Assembly (NCBI GenBank): GCA_041394705.1
Contig: JAWKHS010000004.1
Location: forward strand, 372,001 to 436,000
Source: Vicinamibacterales bacterium
GTDB taxonomy: Bacteria; Acidobacteriota; Vicinamibacteria; Vicinamibacterales; UBA2999
Reading direction: 5' to 3'
Length of the DNA: 64,000 nt
The notes below the pieces were generated by a model, which was not told the DNA's origin, ran no database searches, and worked only from the letters and a program-made list of their open reading frames with translations. Numbering within the stretch: the first letter of the stretch is position 1; each line of letters starts with the position of its first letter. This document shows, in pieces, positions 8,124 to 16,700 of this stretch. The position numbers were made by a program, and so were the translations under genes.

Positions 8124-10433
8124 ATGAAGCGGGGAGCCCGCCGGCGCCGGATCCGGGCGATCGTCGTCGTCCTCGTCACGCCGATCCTGGTCGCGGCCGC
8201 CGTGTCCGGGTACTACTACGGCCGCTATTCGGTCCTCGTCGAGACCCGGCTGCGGGGCGAGCGCGTGCGGCTCATCCCGCGCGTCTACGGCCGGCCGCTC
8301 ACCTTCCGGCCCGGGCTGTCGGCATCGCCGGAGGACGTCGTCCAGCGGCTGAACGACCTCGGCTACACGGCCACGGCCACCCCACGGCGCGGCGGCGAGT
8401 TCGCGGCCGCGGCCGACGCCGTGCGCATCGTGCCCCGCGGCGGGTCCAACGCGCGCCAGGAGGTCCGGCTGACATGGCGGGCCGGCGCCGACGGCGCGGC
8501 CGCGGGCGGCGCGATCGCACGCGTCGAGGTCGACGGCGCCCCAGTGGCCGACGTGGCGCTGGATCCGCCGCTCCTCAGCGCCCTGGCCACGCCCGAGCGC
8601 GAGCGCCGCCGGCGCGTGCCGCTCGCGGCCATCCCGCTGCACGTCCAGCAGGCGGTCCTGGCCATCGAAGACCGCCGCTTCTACCTCCACCCCGGCATCG
8701 ACCCGATCCGCATCGCCGGCGCGATCGTCACGAACCTTCGCGGGACGCGCGGCTACCTCGTCGGCGCCTCGACGATCACCCAGCAGCTGGCGCGCAACTT
8801 CTTCCTCACCGACGCGATGGCCGAGGAGCAGCAGTCGGGCCGCCGTTCCTTCCGCCGCAAGCTGCAGGAGCAGTTCATGGCGATCGTGCTCGAGACGAAG
8901 GCCAGCAAGGCCGACATCCTCGAGCTCTATTTGAACGAGGTCTATCTCGGGAACCGCGGGTCGTTCGCCCTCCACGGCGTCGCCGTGGCTGCGCGCACCT
9001 ATTTCGCCAAGGACCTCTCCAACCTGACGGTCGCCGAGGGCGCGCTCATCGCCGGCGTCATCCAGTCGCCGGCCAACCACTCGCCGTTCGCGAGCCTCGA
9101 GCGCGCCCGCGAGCGGCGCGACGTCGTCCTCAGGGCGATGTTCGACTCGGGCTACCTGGACGCCGCCGGGCTGGAGGCCGCGCGCGAGGAGCCCATCCGG
9201 GCGGCGGCGCGTGCGCTGGACTTCGAAGCCCCGTACTTCGTGGACCTCGTGGGCGCCACGCTGGAGGCCGAGCATCCAGGCATCGCCGAGGGCGCGACGC
9301 GACTCGAGGTGTACACCACGCTGGACCTGAACCTCCAGCGCGCGGCCCAGGATGCGGTCCGCTCCGGGCTGGCCGCCGTTGATCGGACGCTGGCCCGGCG
9401 CCGGCGCTCCGCCCGCCCGCAGGCCGCGCTCGTGGCCGTGGACCCGCGGACCGGCGAGGTGCTGGCCCTCGTCGGCGGACGTTCCTACAACCAGTCGCAG
9501 TTCAACCGCGCGACCTCGGCGCGACGGCAGCCCGGATCGGTCTTCAAGCCCTTCGTCTACCTGGCGGCCTTCGACAAGGCCGCGCGGGAGGGCCGGACCG
9601 ACGTCACGCCCGCCAGCCTCGTGCTCGACGCGCCCACGACGTGGACCGTGAACGAGGGCGAGTGGACGCCCAGCAACTACGACGACGAGTACGACGGCCT
9701 GATCACCTACCGGCGGGCGCTCGCGCTCTCCCGGAACATCGCCGCGATCAAGGTCGCCGAGCAGGCCGGCTTCTCCACGGTGGCCGCGCTCTGGGCGCGC
9801 ACGGGCCTCGGCAAGACGCCGCTCCGCGGCTACCCGTCGATCGCCCTGGGCGTCTTCGAGCTCACGCCGCTCGAGGTGGCCGAGGCGTTCACGACCTTCG
9901 CCACCCTCGGGCGCCAGCTGCCGGCCAGGACGATCTCGCGCGTGGTCACGGACCGCGGCACGGCCGCGGCGGCCGCGCCGCGCGGGCGCGTCATCGCCGG
10001 GCCGGCCGTCACCTACCTGGTGACGAACATGATGCGGAGCGTCCTGAACGAGGGGACGGCCGCGTCCGCGCGGGCCGCCGGCTTCGCGGCCGACGCCGCG
10101 GGAAAGACCGGCACGACCAACGATCTGCGCGACGCCTGGTTCGTGGGCTTCACGCCCGACCTCCTGGCCGTGGTCTGGGTGGGGCTCGATGACAATCAGG
10201 TGCTGGGCCTGAGCGGCGCGCAATCGGCCCTGCCCATCTGGACCGCGTTCATGAAGCGGGCCCTCGCCGGCCGGCCCGCCGCGCGCTTCCAGGCGCCACC
10301 CGGCATCTCCGAGGCCGAGATCGATCGCGACACCGGGCTGCGGGCGGGGCCAGGCTGTCCGCGCCCCTCGATGGAGGCCTTCCTCGCCGGCTCCGAACCC
10401 GCCGCGTGGTGCTCGCTGCACCAGTTTCAGTGA
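8124..10433 (+). CDS. mrcB: Class A penicillin-binding protein, PBP1B-like
   Basis: A bifunctional peptidoglycan synthase of 769 residues, anchored by one N-terminal membrane helix (about 13-30) with the rest in the periplasm. A UB2H-like region (about 55-110, FRPGLSASPEDVVQRLNDLGY) points to the PBP1B type. The GT51 transglycosylase domain has the catalytic AIEDRRFYLHPGIDP and GASTITQQLARN motifs. The transpeptidase domain has the three active-site motifs: SVFK (after RQPG), SRN (ALSRNIAAI) and KTGTT. It follows bshC by 17 bases and may share its transcript. All catalytic motifs are intact. The symbol follows domain type, not proven orthology. Confidence 0.94.
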   Translation: MKRGARRRRIRAIVVVLVTPILVAAAVSGYYYGRYSVLVETRLRGERVRLIPRVYGRPLTFRPGLSASPEDVVQRLNDLGYTATATPRRGGEFAAAADAVRIVPRGGSNARQEVRLTWRAGADGAAAGGAIARVEVDGAPVADVALDPPLLSALATPERERRRRVPLAAIPLHVQQAVLAIEDRRFYLHPGIDPIRIAGAIVTNLRGTRGYLVGASTITQQLARNFFLTDAMAEEQQSGRRSFRRKLQEQFMAIVLETKASKADILELYLNEVYLGNRGSFALHGVAVAARTYFAKDLSNLTVAEGALIAGVIQSPANHSPFASLERARERRDVVLRAMFDSGYLDAAGLEAAREEPIRAAARALDFEAPYFVDLVGATLEAEHPGIAEGATRLEVYTTLDLNLQRAAQDAVRSGLAAVDRTLARRRRSARPQAALVAVDPRTGEVLALVGGRSYNQSQFNRATSARRQPGSVFKPFVYLAAFDKAAREGRTDVTPASLVLDAPTTWTVNEGEWTPSNYDDEYDGLITYRRALALSRNIAAIKVAEQAGFSTVAALWARTGLGKTPLRGYPSIALGVFELTPLEVAEAFTTFATLGRQLPARTISRVVTDRGTAAAAAPRGRVIAGPAVTYLVTNMMRSVLNEGTAASARAAGFAADAAGKTGTTNDLRDAWFVGFTPDLLAVVWVGLDDNQVLGLSGAQSALPIWTAFMKRALAGRPAARFQAPPGISEAEIDRDTGLRAGPGCPRPSMEAFLAGSEPAAWCSLHQFQ

Positions 10434-10485
10434 TAATCGGACCTGGTGGCACCGGCCACCTTCCACCGAGACGGGACACCACCCG

Positions 10486-11334
10486 ATGAACCAGGAAGTC
10501 TTCGCGGCGCTCGGCGAGGCGATGAAACGGGCCGAGGACGTGGCGCTCGTCACCATCGTCGCCACCAACGGCTCGACGCCCCAGCGGGTGGGCGCCAAGA
10601 TGCTGGTGTACTCGGACGGACGCACCGTCGGCACCATCGGCGGCGGCTGCTACGAGAGCGATGCCTTCTGGAAGGCCCGGGCGGCCCTGGAGTCGCGCAA
10701 GGCCACGCGGGTCAAATACGAGCTCGACGACGACTTCGCCCAGGAGAACGGGCTCGTCTGTGGCGGCCAGATGGAGGTCTTCATCGAGCCGATCGAGCCG
10801 CCGCCGGCCGTCTACGTCATCGGTGCGGGCCACGTCGGCTACTACCTGGGCCGGATGGCGGCCGAGGCGGGGTTCGGCGTGCACGTCGTGGACGACCGCG
10901 AGGCCTTCGCCAGCCGGGAGCGCTTCCCGGACGCCGCCGAGGTGGTTGCCGACGACATCCCGACCTGGCTCGGCGCCGCCGCGCTGCCGCCCTCCGCGTA
11001 TGTCGTCATCGTGACGCGCGGGCACCGCCACGACCTGGATGCCCTCCGGGCGGTCGTCAACCGCGACCTGCGCTACGTCGGCCTCATCGGCAGCCGGGCC
11101 AAGGTCGCCCGCGTCTACGAGGCGCTCGTCGAGGAAGGCGTGGACCCGGCGCGGCTGGACCGCGTCCATGCCCCGATCGGCCTCGATCTGGGCGCCGTGA
11201 CCCCGCAGGAGATCGCCGTCAGCATCGTGGCCGAACTGATCGCGGTCCGGCGCGGCCGGGCGACCGACCCGGCCGTGGCGGGCGCGTCGCTGAAGTGGGC
11301 CCCGAAGTTCGTCAGGGCTTCCGCCTCGTCCTGA
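10486..11334 (+). CDS. XdhC/CoxF-family molybdenum-enzyme maturation protein
   Basis: A 282-residue protein of the XdhC family, which binds molybdenum cofactor and helps insert it, with its terminal sulfido ligand, into xanthine-dehydrogenase-type enzymes. The N-terminal XdhC/CoxI domain has GSTPQRVGAKM and GGGCYES, then GLVCGGQ. The C-terminal half is a Rossmann fold (VIGAGHVGYYLG) ending in a conserved GLIGSRAKVARV segment. No xanthine dehydrogenase or CO dehydrogenase subunit lies nearby, so its client is unknown. A possible -10 box (GATAAT, 10432-10437) overlaps the end of the preceding gene. The family call is strong. Confidence 0.88.
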   Translation: MNQEVFAALGEAMKRAEDVALVTIVATNGSTPQRVGAKMLVYSDGRTVGTIGGGCYESDAFWKARAALESRKATRVKYELDDDFAQENGLVCGGQMEVFIEPIEPPPAVYVIGAGHVGYYLGRMAAEAGFGVHVVDDREAFASRERFPDAAEVVADDIPTWLGAAALPPSAYVVIVTRGHRHDLDALRAVVNRDLRYVGLIGSRAKVARVYEALVEEGVDPARLDRVHAPIGLDLGAVTPQEIAVSIVAELIAVRRGRATDPAVAGASLKWAPKFVRASASS

Positions 11335-11370
11335 CGGGACTGGCCGGGCGCCCATCCGGCCCGTGCCATC

Positions 11371-11379
11371 TGCTATACT
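11371..11379 (+). promoter_or_regulatory. Extended -10 promoter of the hrcA operon
   Basis: TGCTATACT: TGC extension plus a near-consensus TATACT hexamer. Transcription would begin at about 11386, inside the CIRCE element. Repressor bound there would therefore cover the start site directly. Confidence 0.6.
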
Positions 11380-11384
11380 CCACG

Positions 11385-11411
11385 TTAGCAGTCTCAAACG
11401 ACGAGTGCTAA
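11385..11411 (+). promoter_or_regulatory. CIRCE operator (HrcA binding site)
   Basis: An inverted repeat TTAGCAGTC, nine-base spacer, GAGTGCTAA. It matches the CIRCE consensus TTAGCACTC-N9-GAGTGCTAA with one mismatch, in the left arm. It lies 4 bases before the hrcA start codon and overlaps the likely transcription start. HrcA binding here would make the operon autoregulated and heat-inducible, the known behaviour of CIRCE/HrcA systems. Confidence 0.92.
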
Positions 11412-11415
11412 CAGC

Positions 11416-12468
11416 ATGACGCCCGGGCCTCTCTCCGACCGTACCCGTCGCGTGCTCGCCTCCCTGGTGAAGGACTACATCGACACCGGCGAGCCCGTCG
11501 CCTCGGCGGCCCTGTGCCGCAAGGCGGGTCTCGGGGTCTCGTCGGCCACCATCAGGAACATCCTGGCCCAGCTGGAAGACATGGGCTTCGTCAGCCAGCC
11601 GCACACGTCTGCCGGCCGCGTCCCAACCGATCTCGGCTACCGCTACTTCGTCGACATGCTGCTGGACGCCAGGCGAGCGTCGCGGGAGGCCTCGAGCGTC
11701 GAGGCACGTCTGCGCGAACAGGCCGGTGCGGCGCCGCTGTTCGACCAGCTCCTGTCCAGCGCGTCCCACGTCCTCTTCGAGGTGTCCCACCACGTGGGTT
11801 TCGCGATCGCGCCATCCGACCGCCACGCCATCTTCCAGCGGATAGAGTTCGTGCCCCTCTCGGGGACGCGCGTGCTGGTCGTCACCGTGACCCGCGGGCA
11901 GCACGTGACGCAGAAGGTCGTGGACGCCGGCGAGGAGATCGCGCCGAGCGCCCTCAGCCAGGCCGCGAACTACCTGAACGACGAGTTCGCCGGGATGGCG
12001 CTCGACGACGTGCGACAGAGCGTCATCGCGCGCCTCGAGCGCGAGCGCTCCCTGTACGACCAGCTCCGCGCCGTGGCCCTCACGCTGGCCCGGCGCACGC
12101 TCGAGGACATCCAGACCCCGACCGCCGTCTACATCGACGGCGCCTCGTCCCTGGCGGACACCGACGACGTGCCCGCCGTCTCCCTGTCCACGCTGCGGAC
12201 GCTCCTCCTGATGGTCGAGGAGAAGCAGCGGCTCGTCCGGCTGCTGGACGAGTACCTCGACGGCCCGGGAGTGGCCGTCGTGATCGGCGCCGAGCACCAG
12301 GACCCGCAGCTGCACGGCTGCAGCCTGGTCGTGGCCTCCTACGGCGACGGCGCCGGCCGCGGCGCCGTGGGCGTGATCGGCCCGACCCGGATGCACTACT
12401 CCCGCGCGATCAACGTCGTGGACGGCGCGGCCGCCGCGGTCGCGCGGTTCCTTCGCGACGAGAACTAG
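11416..12468 (+). CDS. hrcA: Heat-inducible transcription repressor HrcA
   Basis: The repressor that binds CIRCE and shuts off chaperone operons at normal temperature. The 350-residue product has the N-terminal winged helix (DRTRRVLASLVKDYIDTGEPV, then VSSATIRNILAQLEDMGF) and the signature linker QPHTSAGRVPTDLGYRYFVD. A GAF-like central domain and the C-terminal GVIGPTRMHYSRAI motif follow. Start, length and motifs are all typical. It is the first gene after the CIRCE operator and is followed by grpE after 32 bases, so it controls its own operon. Confidence 0.98.
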   Translation: MTPGPLSDRTRRVLASLVKDYIDTGEPVASAALCRKAGLGVSSATIRNILAQLEDMGFVSQPHTSAGRVPTDLGYRYFVDMLLDARRASREASSVEARLREQAGAAPLFDQLLSSASHVLFEVSHHVGFAIAPSDRHAIFQRIEFVPLSGTRVLVVTVTRGQHVTQKVVDAGEEIAPSALSQAANYLNDEFAGMALDDVRQSVIARLERERSLYDQLRAVALTLARRTLEDIQTPTAVYIDGASSLADTDDVPAVSLSTLRTLLLMVEEKQRLVRLLDEYLDGPGVAVVIGAEHQDPQLHGCSLVVASYGDGAGRGAVGVIGPTRMHYSRAINVVDGAAAAVARFLRDEN

Positions 12469-12500
12469 CCGCCGATGCGGCGGCGCCCCGATTCGACGCC

Positions 12501-13016
12501 ATGAGCGACACGCCCGTTTCCGACGTTCCTCCTCCGGCCGATCCGACGGCCACGGAGGCCTCCGCTTCTCCCCTCGATGCCCTGCAGCGCGAGAAGGACG
12601 AGCTCTACGACCGCCTCCTCCGCAAGACCGCCGAGTTCGACAACTTCAAGAAGCGCACCGAACGCGAGCGCCGCGAGTTCGCCGACTGGGCCGCGGCGGA
12701 GCTCATCGGCGAGGTGCTCGCGGTCGTCGACGATTTCGAGCGCGCGCTCGCGGTCGAAGCGCCGCCCGAGGCGGCCAAGTACCGCGAGGGGGTGGAGATC
12801 ATCCACCGCCAGCTGCTCGACCTCGTGAAGAAGCGGGGCGTGCAGCCCATCGAGACGCTGGGCGCCGACTTCGATCCGGCGTGGCACCAGGCCGTGGCCT
12901 ACGACGAGAGCCCGGGCGCGCGCGACGGCGAGATCGTCGCCGAGCTGCGCCGCGGCTACCGCCTCGGCGACCGGCTCCTGCGTCCGGCGCTCGTGCGCGT
13001 GGCCAAGGCATCGTGA
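12501..13016 (+). CDS. grpE: Nucleotide exchange factor GrpE
   Basis: GrpE releases ADP from DnaK. The ATG at 12501 gives 171 residues: a disordered Pro/Thr-rich start, a long helical region (about 25-75, with EKDELYDRLLRKTAEFDNFKKR) and the beta-domain near the end (HQAVAYDESPGARDGEIVAELRRGY, shortened here to the readable core). Dimerisation through the long helix is the family rule. Its TGA stop overlaps the dnaJ GTG start (GTGA), so the two are translationally coupled. The neighbouring hrcA and dnaJ confirm the identity. Confidence 0.95.
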   Translation: MSDTPVSDVPPPADPTATEASASPLDALQREKDELYDRLLRKTAEFDNFKKRTERERREFADWAAAELIGEVLAVVDDFERALAVEAPPEAAKYREGVEIIHRQLLDLVKKRGVQPIETLGADFDPAWHQAVAYDESPGARDGEIVAELRRGYRLGDRLLRPALVRVAKAS

Positions 13017-14146
13017 GCGCCCGCGACTACTACGAGGTCCTGGGCGTCGCCCGGACCGCGAGCGACGCGGACATCAAGAGCGCGTACCGCAAGCTCGCGC
13101 TCAAGTTCCACCCGGATCGCAACCCCGGCGACAAGGCCGCCGAGGAGAAGTTCAAGGAGGCCGCGGAGGCGTACTCCGTGCTGGCGGACGCGGACAAGCG
13201 CGCACGCTACGACCGCTTCGGCCACGCCGGCGTGAGCACGACCGCCGGCGGCCAGGGTTTCGACCCCTCGGTCTTCACCGGATTCGAAGACATCCTCGGC
13301 GGGCTCGGCGACATCTTCGGCTTCGGCGACGTCTTCGGCGGCGGCCGCCGCCGCGGCGGACCGCAGCGCGGCGCCGATCTCCGGTACGACCTCGAAATCA
13401 CGTTCCTGCAGTCGGCGAAGGGCACCGAGACCGCCATCCAGATCCCGCGACACGAGACGTGCAGCACCTGCACCGGCACCGGCGCGGCGCCCGGCACCTC
13501 GCCGACGCCCTGCGGGCAGTGCCGGGGCACCGGGCAGATCCGCTTCCAGCAGGGCTTCTTCACGATGGCCCGGACGTGCGGCACGTGTCGCGGCACCGGA
13601 CGGGTCGTGGCGACGCCTTGCAAGAGCTGCCGCGGCGAGGGCCAGATCGAGCAGCAGCGCAAGCTGAGCGTGAAGATTCCGGCCGGCATCGCCTCGGGCC
13701 AGCGGCTCAGGCTGCAGGGCGAAGGCGAAGGCGGCCTGCGGGGCGGCCCGCCCGGCGACCTCTACGTCGTGATCTTCGTGCAGGAGGACGAGCGCTTCAC
13801 GCGTGACGGCAACGACCTGCACTGCCAGGCCGACGTGTGGTTCACCACGCTCGCGCTGGGTGGCGACATCCCCGTGGCCGGCATCGAGGACACGCACTCG
13901 GTCCGGATTCCGGAAGGGACCGCCACCGGCACGATGTTCCGCCTCAAGGGCAAGGGCATGCCGGACGTGTCGGGACGCGGCAAGGGCGACCTGCTCGTCA
14001 CGGTGCGGGGCACCACGCCTCGCCACCCGACCAAGGAGCAGAAGAAGCTCCTCGAGCAGCTCGCCGAGTCGCTCGGCGACCTCGCGCCCGGCGACCGTCA
14101 CGAGGACAAGGGCATCTTCGAGAAGGTCAAGGACATCTTTGGCTGA
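13013..14146 (+). CDS. dnaJ: Chaperone DnaJ (type I, with zinc fingers)
   Basis: A 377-residue DnaK co-chaperone. The J domain occupies the first 70 residues with the essential HPD (FHPDRNPGD). A Gly/Phe-rich linker (GLGDIFGFGDVFGGG) follows. Four CxxCxGxG-type zinc-binding repeats lie between about 145 and 210 (CSTCTGTG, CGQCRGTG, CGTCRGTG, CKSCRGEG), then the substrate-binding beta domains. The start is a GTG overlapping the grpE stop by 4 bases. dnaK, often found between grpE and dnaJ, is missing here and must be elsewhere. The prmA start overlaps its end. Confidence 0.98.
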   Translation: MSARDYYEVLGVARTASDADIKSAYRKLALKFHPDRNPGDKAAEEKFKEAAEAYSVLADADKRARYDRFGHAGVSTTAGGQGFDPSVFTGFEDILGGLGDIFGFGDVFGGGRRRGGPQRGADLRYDLEITFLQSAKGTETAIQIPRHETCSTCTGTGAAPGTSPTPCGQCRGTGQIRFQQGFFTMARTCGTCRGTGRVVATPCKSCRGEGQIEQQRKLSVKIPAGIASGQRLRLQGEGEGGLRGGPPGDLYVVIFVQEDERFTRDGNDLHCQADVWFTTLALGGDIPVAGIEDTHSVRIPEGTATGTMFRLKGKGMPDVSGRGKGDLLVTVRGTTPRHPTKEQKKLLEQLAESLGDLAPGDRHEDKGIFEKVKDIFG

Positions 14147-15068
14147 CGCGCGCCGCTGGCCGTCGCTGGAGGTGCGATCGGCCGACGTGGACGAGGATGG
14201 CGCCCTCGAGGGCGCCGTGCTGTCGGTGTTGCACGATCACCAGCCGCTCGCCGTCCACGACCTGCATCCCCCGCCCCTGCCGCCGGGCGGCATCTGGGAG
14301 CCGGGGACGCCCGCGCTCGAACCGCCACCGACGGCCCTGGCGTGGCGTATCGCGTTCGGCGAGGCGACGACACGGGACGCCGCCGCGCGCGTCCTCGAGG
14401 CGCTCGCCCTCCCCCTGACCGTCACGCCGCTGGACCTGGGCGACGACGACTGGGTGGCGCGGAGCCAGCGCGCGCTGCGCGCGATCGAGGCGGGCCGCTT
14501 CGTCGTGGCGCCGCCGTGGGACGTGCCCGCGGATCCCGCGCCCGCGGGCACGCTCATCGTGATCGAGCCGTCGATGGGCTTCGGCACCGGCCACCATCAG
14601 ACGACCCGGCTCTGCCTGGCCGCGCTCGGCGACATCGACGTCGCGGGCCGCACCGTCCTCGACGTCGGAACGGGTTCGGGCGTGCTCGCCATGGCGGCGT
14701 CGTTCCTGGGCGCACGGCAGATTCGCGCGGTGGACATCGATCCGGACGCCATCGACGCCGCGCGGCGCAGCGCCGCCCTGAACGCGCTGCCGACGCCCAT
14801 CGACTTCTCCACCGCGGACGTGCTCGGACATCCGGCGGCCCCCGCCGACGTCGTCCTGGCGAACCTGACCGGCGCCTTGCTGGTCCGCGCGGCGGGCGCC
14901 ATCGCCGGCCTGGTGGCTCCTGGCGGCACCCTGATCGTCAGTGGGTTCGTGGGCGAGGAGCGCACCGCAGTGGAAGCGGCCTTTCCGGCGATGACGGTCG
15001 TCGCCCGGCCCGCGGAAGACGACTGGGGCGCGGCCGTGCTGCGGCGCGCCGCGCCGGCCCCTATTTGA
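14139..15068 (+). CDS. prmA: Ribosomal protein L11 methyltransferase
   Basis: An SAM-dependent enzyme that methylates ribosomal protein L11. The chosen TTG start at 14139 overlaps the end of dnaJ by 8 bases and gives 309 residues, the family's usual size. The conserved block IEPSMGFGTGHHQTTRLCL introduces the methyltransferase domain. Motif I is VLDVGTGSGVLAMAA, followed by the acidic AVDIDPDAID loop and the catalytic-type NLTG segment (VVLANLTGALL). dnaJ-prmA linkage is common in many bacteria, which supports both calls. The gene ends 8 bases inside the convergent DUF1028 gene. Confidence 0.94.
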   Translation: MADARRWPSLEVRSADVDEDGALEGAVLSVLHDHQPLAVHDLHPPPLPPGGIWEPGTPALEPPPTALAWRIAFGEATTRDAAARVLEALALPLTVTPLDLGDDDWVARSQRALRAIEAGRFVVAPPWDVPADPAPAGTLIVIEPSMGFGTGHHQTTRLCLAALGDIDVAGRTVLDVGTGSGVLAMAASFLGARQIRAVDIDPDAIDAARRSAALNALPTPIDFSTADVLGHPAAPADVVLANLTGALLVRAAGAIAGLVAPGGTLIVSGFVGEERTAVEAAFPAMTVVARPAEDDWGAAVLRRAAPAPI

Positions 15069-15837
15069 CCGGGCGCTGCTGTCCCTTCGCGCGCCGGTCG
15101 TTCCAGCTGTCCACCAGGCGGCGCAGATCCGTGATGGGCTCACCGGAGTCGTCGACCTGCAGGCGGAGCACGACGTCGTTGTTCAGCCAGACGCCCTGCC
15201 CCTTCCCCACGATGAGCATCGCCGCCGACTGCATGCCGCGGGTGTCGCCGCCGGCGGCCTGACCGGCCTCGAGCGCCGCCATCAGTCGCACCGAGAGGTG
15301 GCCGGTCGTGGACTCGAACGCCTTCACCATTCCGTCGACCACGGCCTCGCCGGCCAGGATGTTGCCTTGCGCGGTGCAGAACTTTCCCGCCCGGTGCCCT
15401 GCCCACGGTGTGGCCTTCGGTCCGGTGTAGGCGGCCGTCCGGCCCTGCGGATCGATTACGGCGAACTGGCGGCCCTGCTTGGTCCAGCGCTCGGGTTGTG
15501 GATCCGGATCGCGATCCCAGATCGCGCGGACGATGTCGGCCGGCGCCATCTTCTTCCGGAGGAGCTCGATCGCCTGTGGGCCGTAGCTGACGTCGACGAT
15601 GGCCTGGGTGGCCGCCGCCCCCACGCCGGCCTCGGCCCACAACACGCCGTTGCCGACCGAGAACACCCGCGACTGCACCGCGCCGCCCAGCTCGCCGGTC
15701 GCCGGGTCGTATCCCAGAATCGAGAAAGTCGCCACCGGGCTCGGCAGCCCCTCCTGCGGGGCCGCGCCCCGCGGCGCCGCTGCCGCGCCCAGCACGGCGC
15801 CGGTCAGCGCCAGCACCACCCACGTCGTCCGCCGCAT
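15061..15837 (-). CDS. Secreted DUF1028 family protein (predicted Ntn-hydrolase fold)
   Basis: A 258-residue protein with a clear signal peptide (MRRTTWVVLALTGAVLGAAA) followed by a DUF1028 domain. The domain begins at the conserved TFSILGYDPATGELGGAVQSR and holds VGAAATQAIVDVSYG and GNILAGEAVVDGM. The family is predicted to be Ntn-hydrolase-like, but no substrate is firmly known. The start is the ATG at 15837, chosen because it gives the signal peptide. It lies 19 bases after the broken rsmE on the same strand and may depend on its promoter. It converges with prmA, overlapping by 8 bases. The family is sure; the function is not. Confidence 0.85.
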   Translation of the reverse strand: MRRTTWVVLALTGAVLGAAAAPRGAAPQEGLPSPVATFSILGYDPATGELGGAVQSRVFSVGNGVLWAEAGVGAAATQAIVDVSYGPQAIELLRKKMAPADIVRAIWDRDPDPQPERWTKQGRQFAVIDPQGRTAAYTGPKATPWAGHRAGKFCTAQGNILAGEAVVDGMVKAFESTTGHLSVRLMAALEAGQAAGGDTRGMQSAAMLIVGKGQGVWLNNDVVLRLQVDDSGEPITDLRRLVDSWNDRRAKGQQRPVK

Positions 15838-15856
15838 AGACGTCTCCCGTGTCCTG

Positions 15857-16587
15857 TCACGAATCCCGCCATACCGCCTGGCAGGCCGCCAGCGCCGCCA
15901 GCAGGGCCGACGCGGCCGCAGGACGCGCCCTCCGAGACCGACGAGCCGCCACCCGCGCACTCGCCGCGTCCACCTCGACCGACGTCCACCGCCCTCGGGC
16001 CCCACGCCGATTGTGACCGCGAACGGCGGCGGCAGCGCGTCGAGCCGCTCGGTCCCGACGCCCACCGCCGGCTCCACCAGCAGCAGCCGCAAGCCCTGCG
16101 GGTCGGCATCCAGCATCGTCTCGAACGGCACGGCGTCGTGCACCTCGGGCACGACGGCGCGCCCGCACTGCTTGGCCGAGGCGACCGCCACCCGCTGCCA
16201 GCGGAGGCGGCGGTTCGCGCGGCCGATGGTCGCCAGCCGCTGTTCGGTACGCGTGCACACGAAGGGCCGGATCGCGGCCACGCCCATCATGACGGCGTCG
16301 CGGATGGCGTCGTCGGTCGCATCGCCCTTGAGCACCGCCAGCGCCGCCGTGTAGGTGATCCTCGGCTCAGGCGCCGACGGGGTCGGATCGCCCAGGGTGG
16401 CCACCACGCCCTGCCGGCGGCTCGACGTGAGCACGGCCTCCCACTCGTGACCGCGGCCATCGAACACCCGCAGCCCTGCGCCGGCCTCGAGCCGGAGCAC
16501 GTCGCGAAGCCAGCGGGCCTCGTCATCCGGCACGTCCAGGGCCTGCCCCGGGCCGATCGCCTCGGGTGCGAACACACGCGCGACCAC
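15857..16587 (-). pseudogene. rsmE: 16S rRNA m3U1498 methyltransferase RsmE, C-terminus disrupted by several indels
   Basis: RsmE methylates U1498 of 16S rRNA. From the GTG at 16587 about 190 residues read normally: PUA-like N-terminus (ARVFAPEAIGPGQALDVPDDE), LRVFDGRGHEW, then the SPOUT domain up to IGVGPEGG. After that the expected sequence is spread over two frames. One base is missing after GPEGG (near 15993), phase shifts back near 15955 (giving GWRLVGLGGRVLR), and about ten bases including the ET(A) of the SAM-binding knot are lost near 15915. The tail AALAACQAVWRDS then ends at a TGA at 15857-15859. Read straight through, the frame would instead run on into the DUF1028 gene. True decay or assembly errors in GC-rich sequence are both possible. 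Confidence 0.8.
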
Positions 16588-16594
16588 GCGCGGG

Positions 16595-16600
16595 ATTATA
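16595..16600 (-). promoter_or_regulatory. -10 box of rsmE, leaderless arrangement
   Basis: A perfect TATAAT on the minus strand, 7 bases before the GTG at 16587. Transcription would start at or beside the start codon. No Shine-Dalgarno sequence fits between. Confidence 0.5.
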
Positions 16601-16686
16601 GAACCCTCAACCGCGGCCGCGCCGCGCGTACCCGGCGGTGGCCGGCCTTCGCCGCCGCCGGTCACGACCTCGCGAAAGCGTTCGTC

Positions 16687-16692
16687 TATACT
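16687..16692 (+). promoter_or_regulatory. -10 box of the zinc-ribbon kinase gene, leaderless arrangement
   Basis: TATACT ends 8 bases before the ATG at 16701, so the transcript would begin at the start codon. It is divergent from the rsmE promoter about 90 bases away. Confidence 0.5.
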
Positions 16693-16700
16693 GCACGCCG

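Noticed and set aside
15061..16665. A single 534-codon frame joining RsmE and the DUF1028 protein
   Set aside because: It arises only because the rsmE frame break removes the rsmE stop. The junction has no homology and the DUF1028 protein has its own start and signal peptide.
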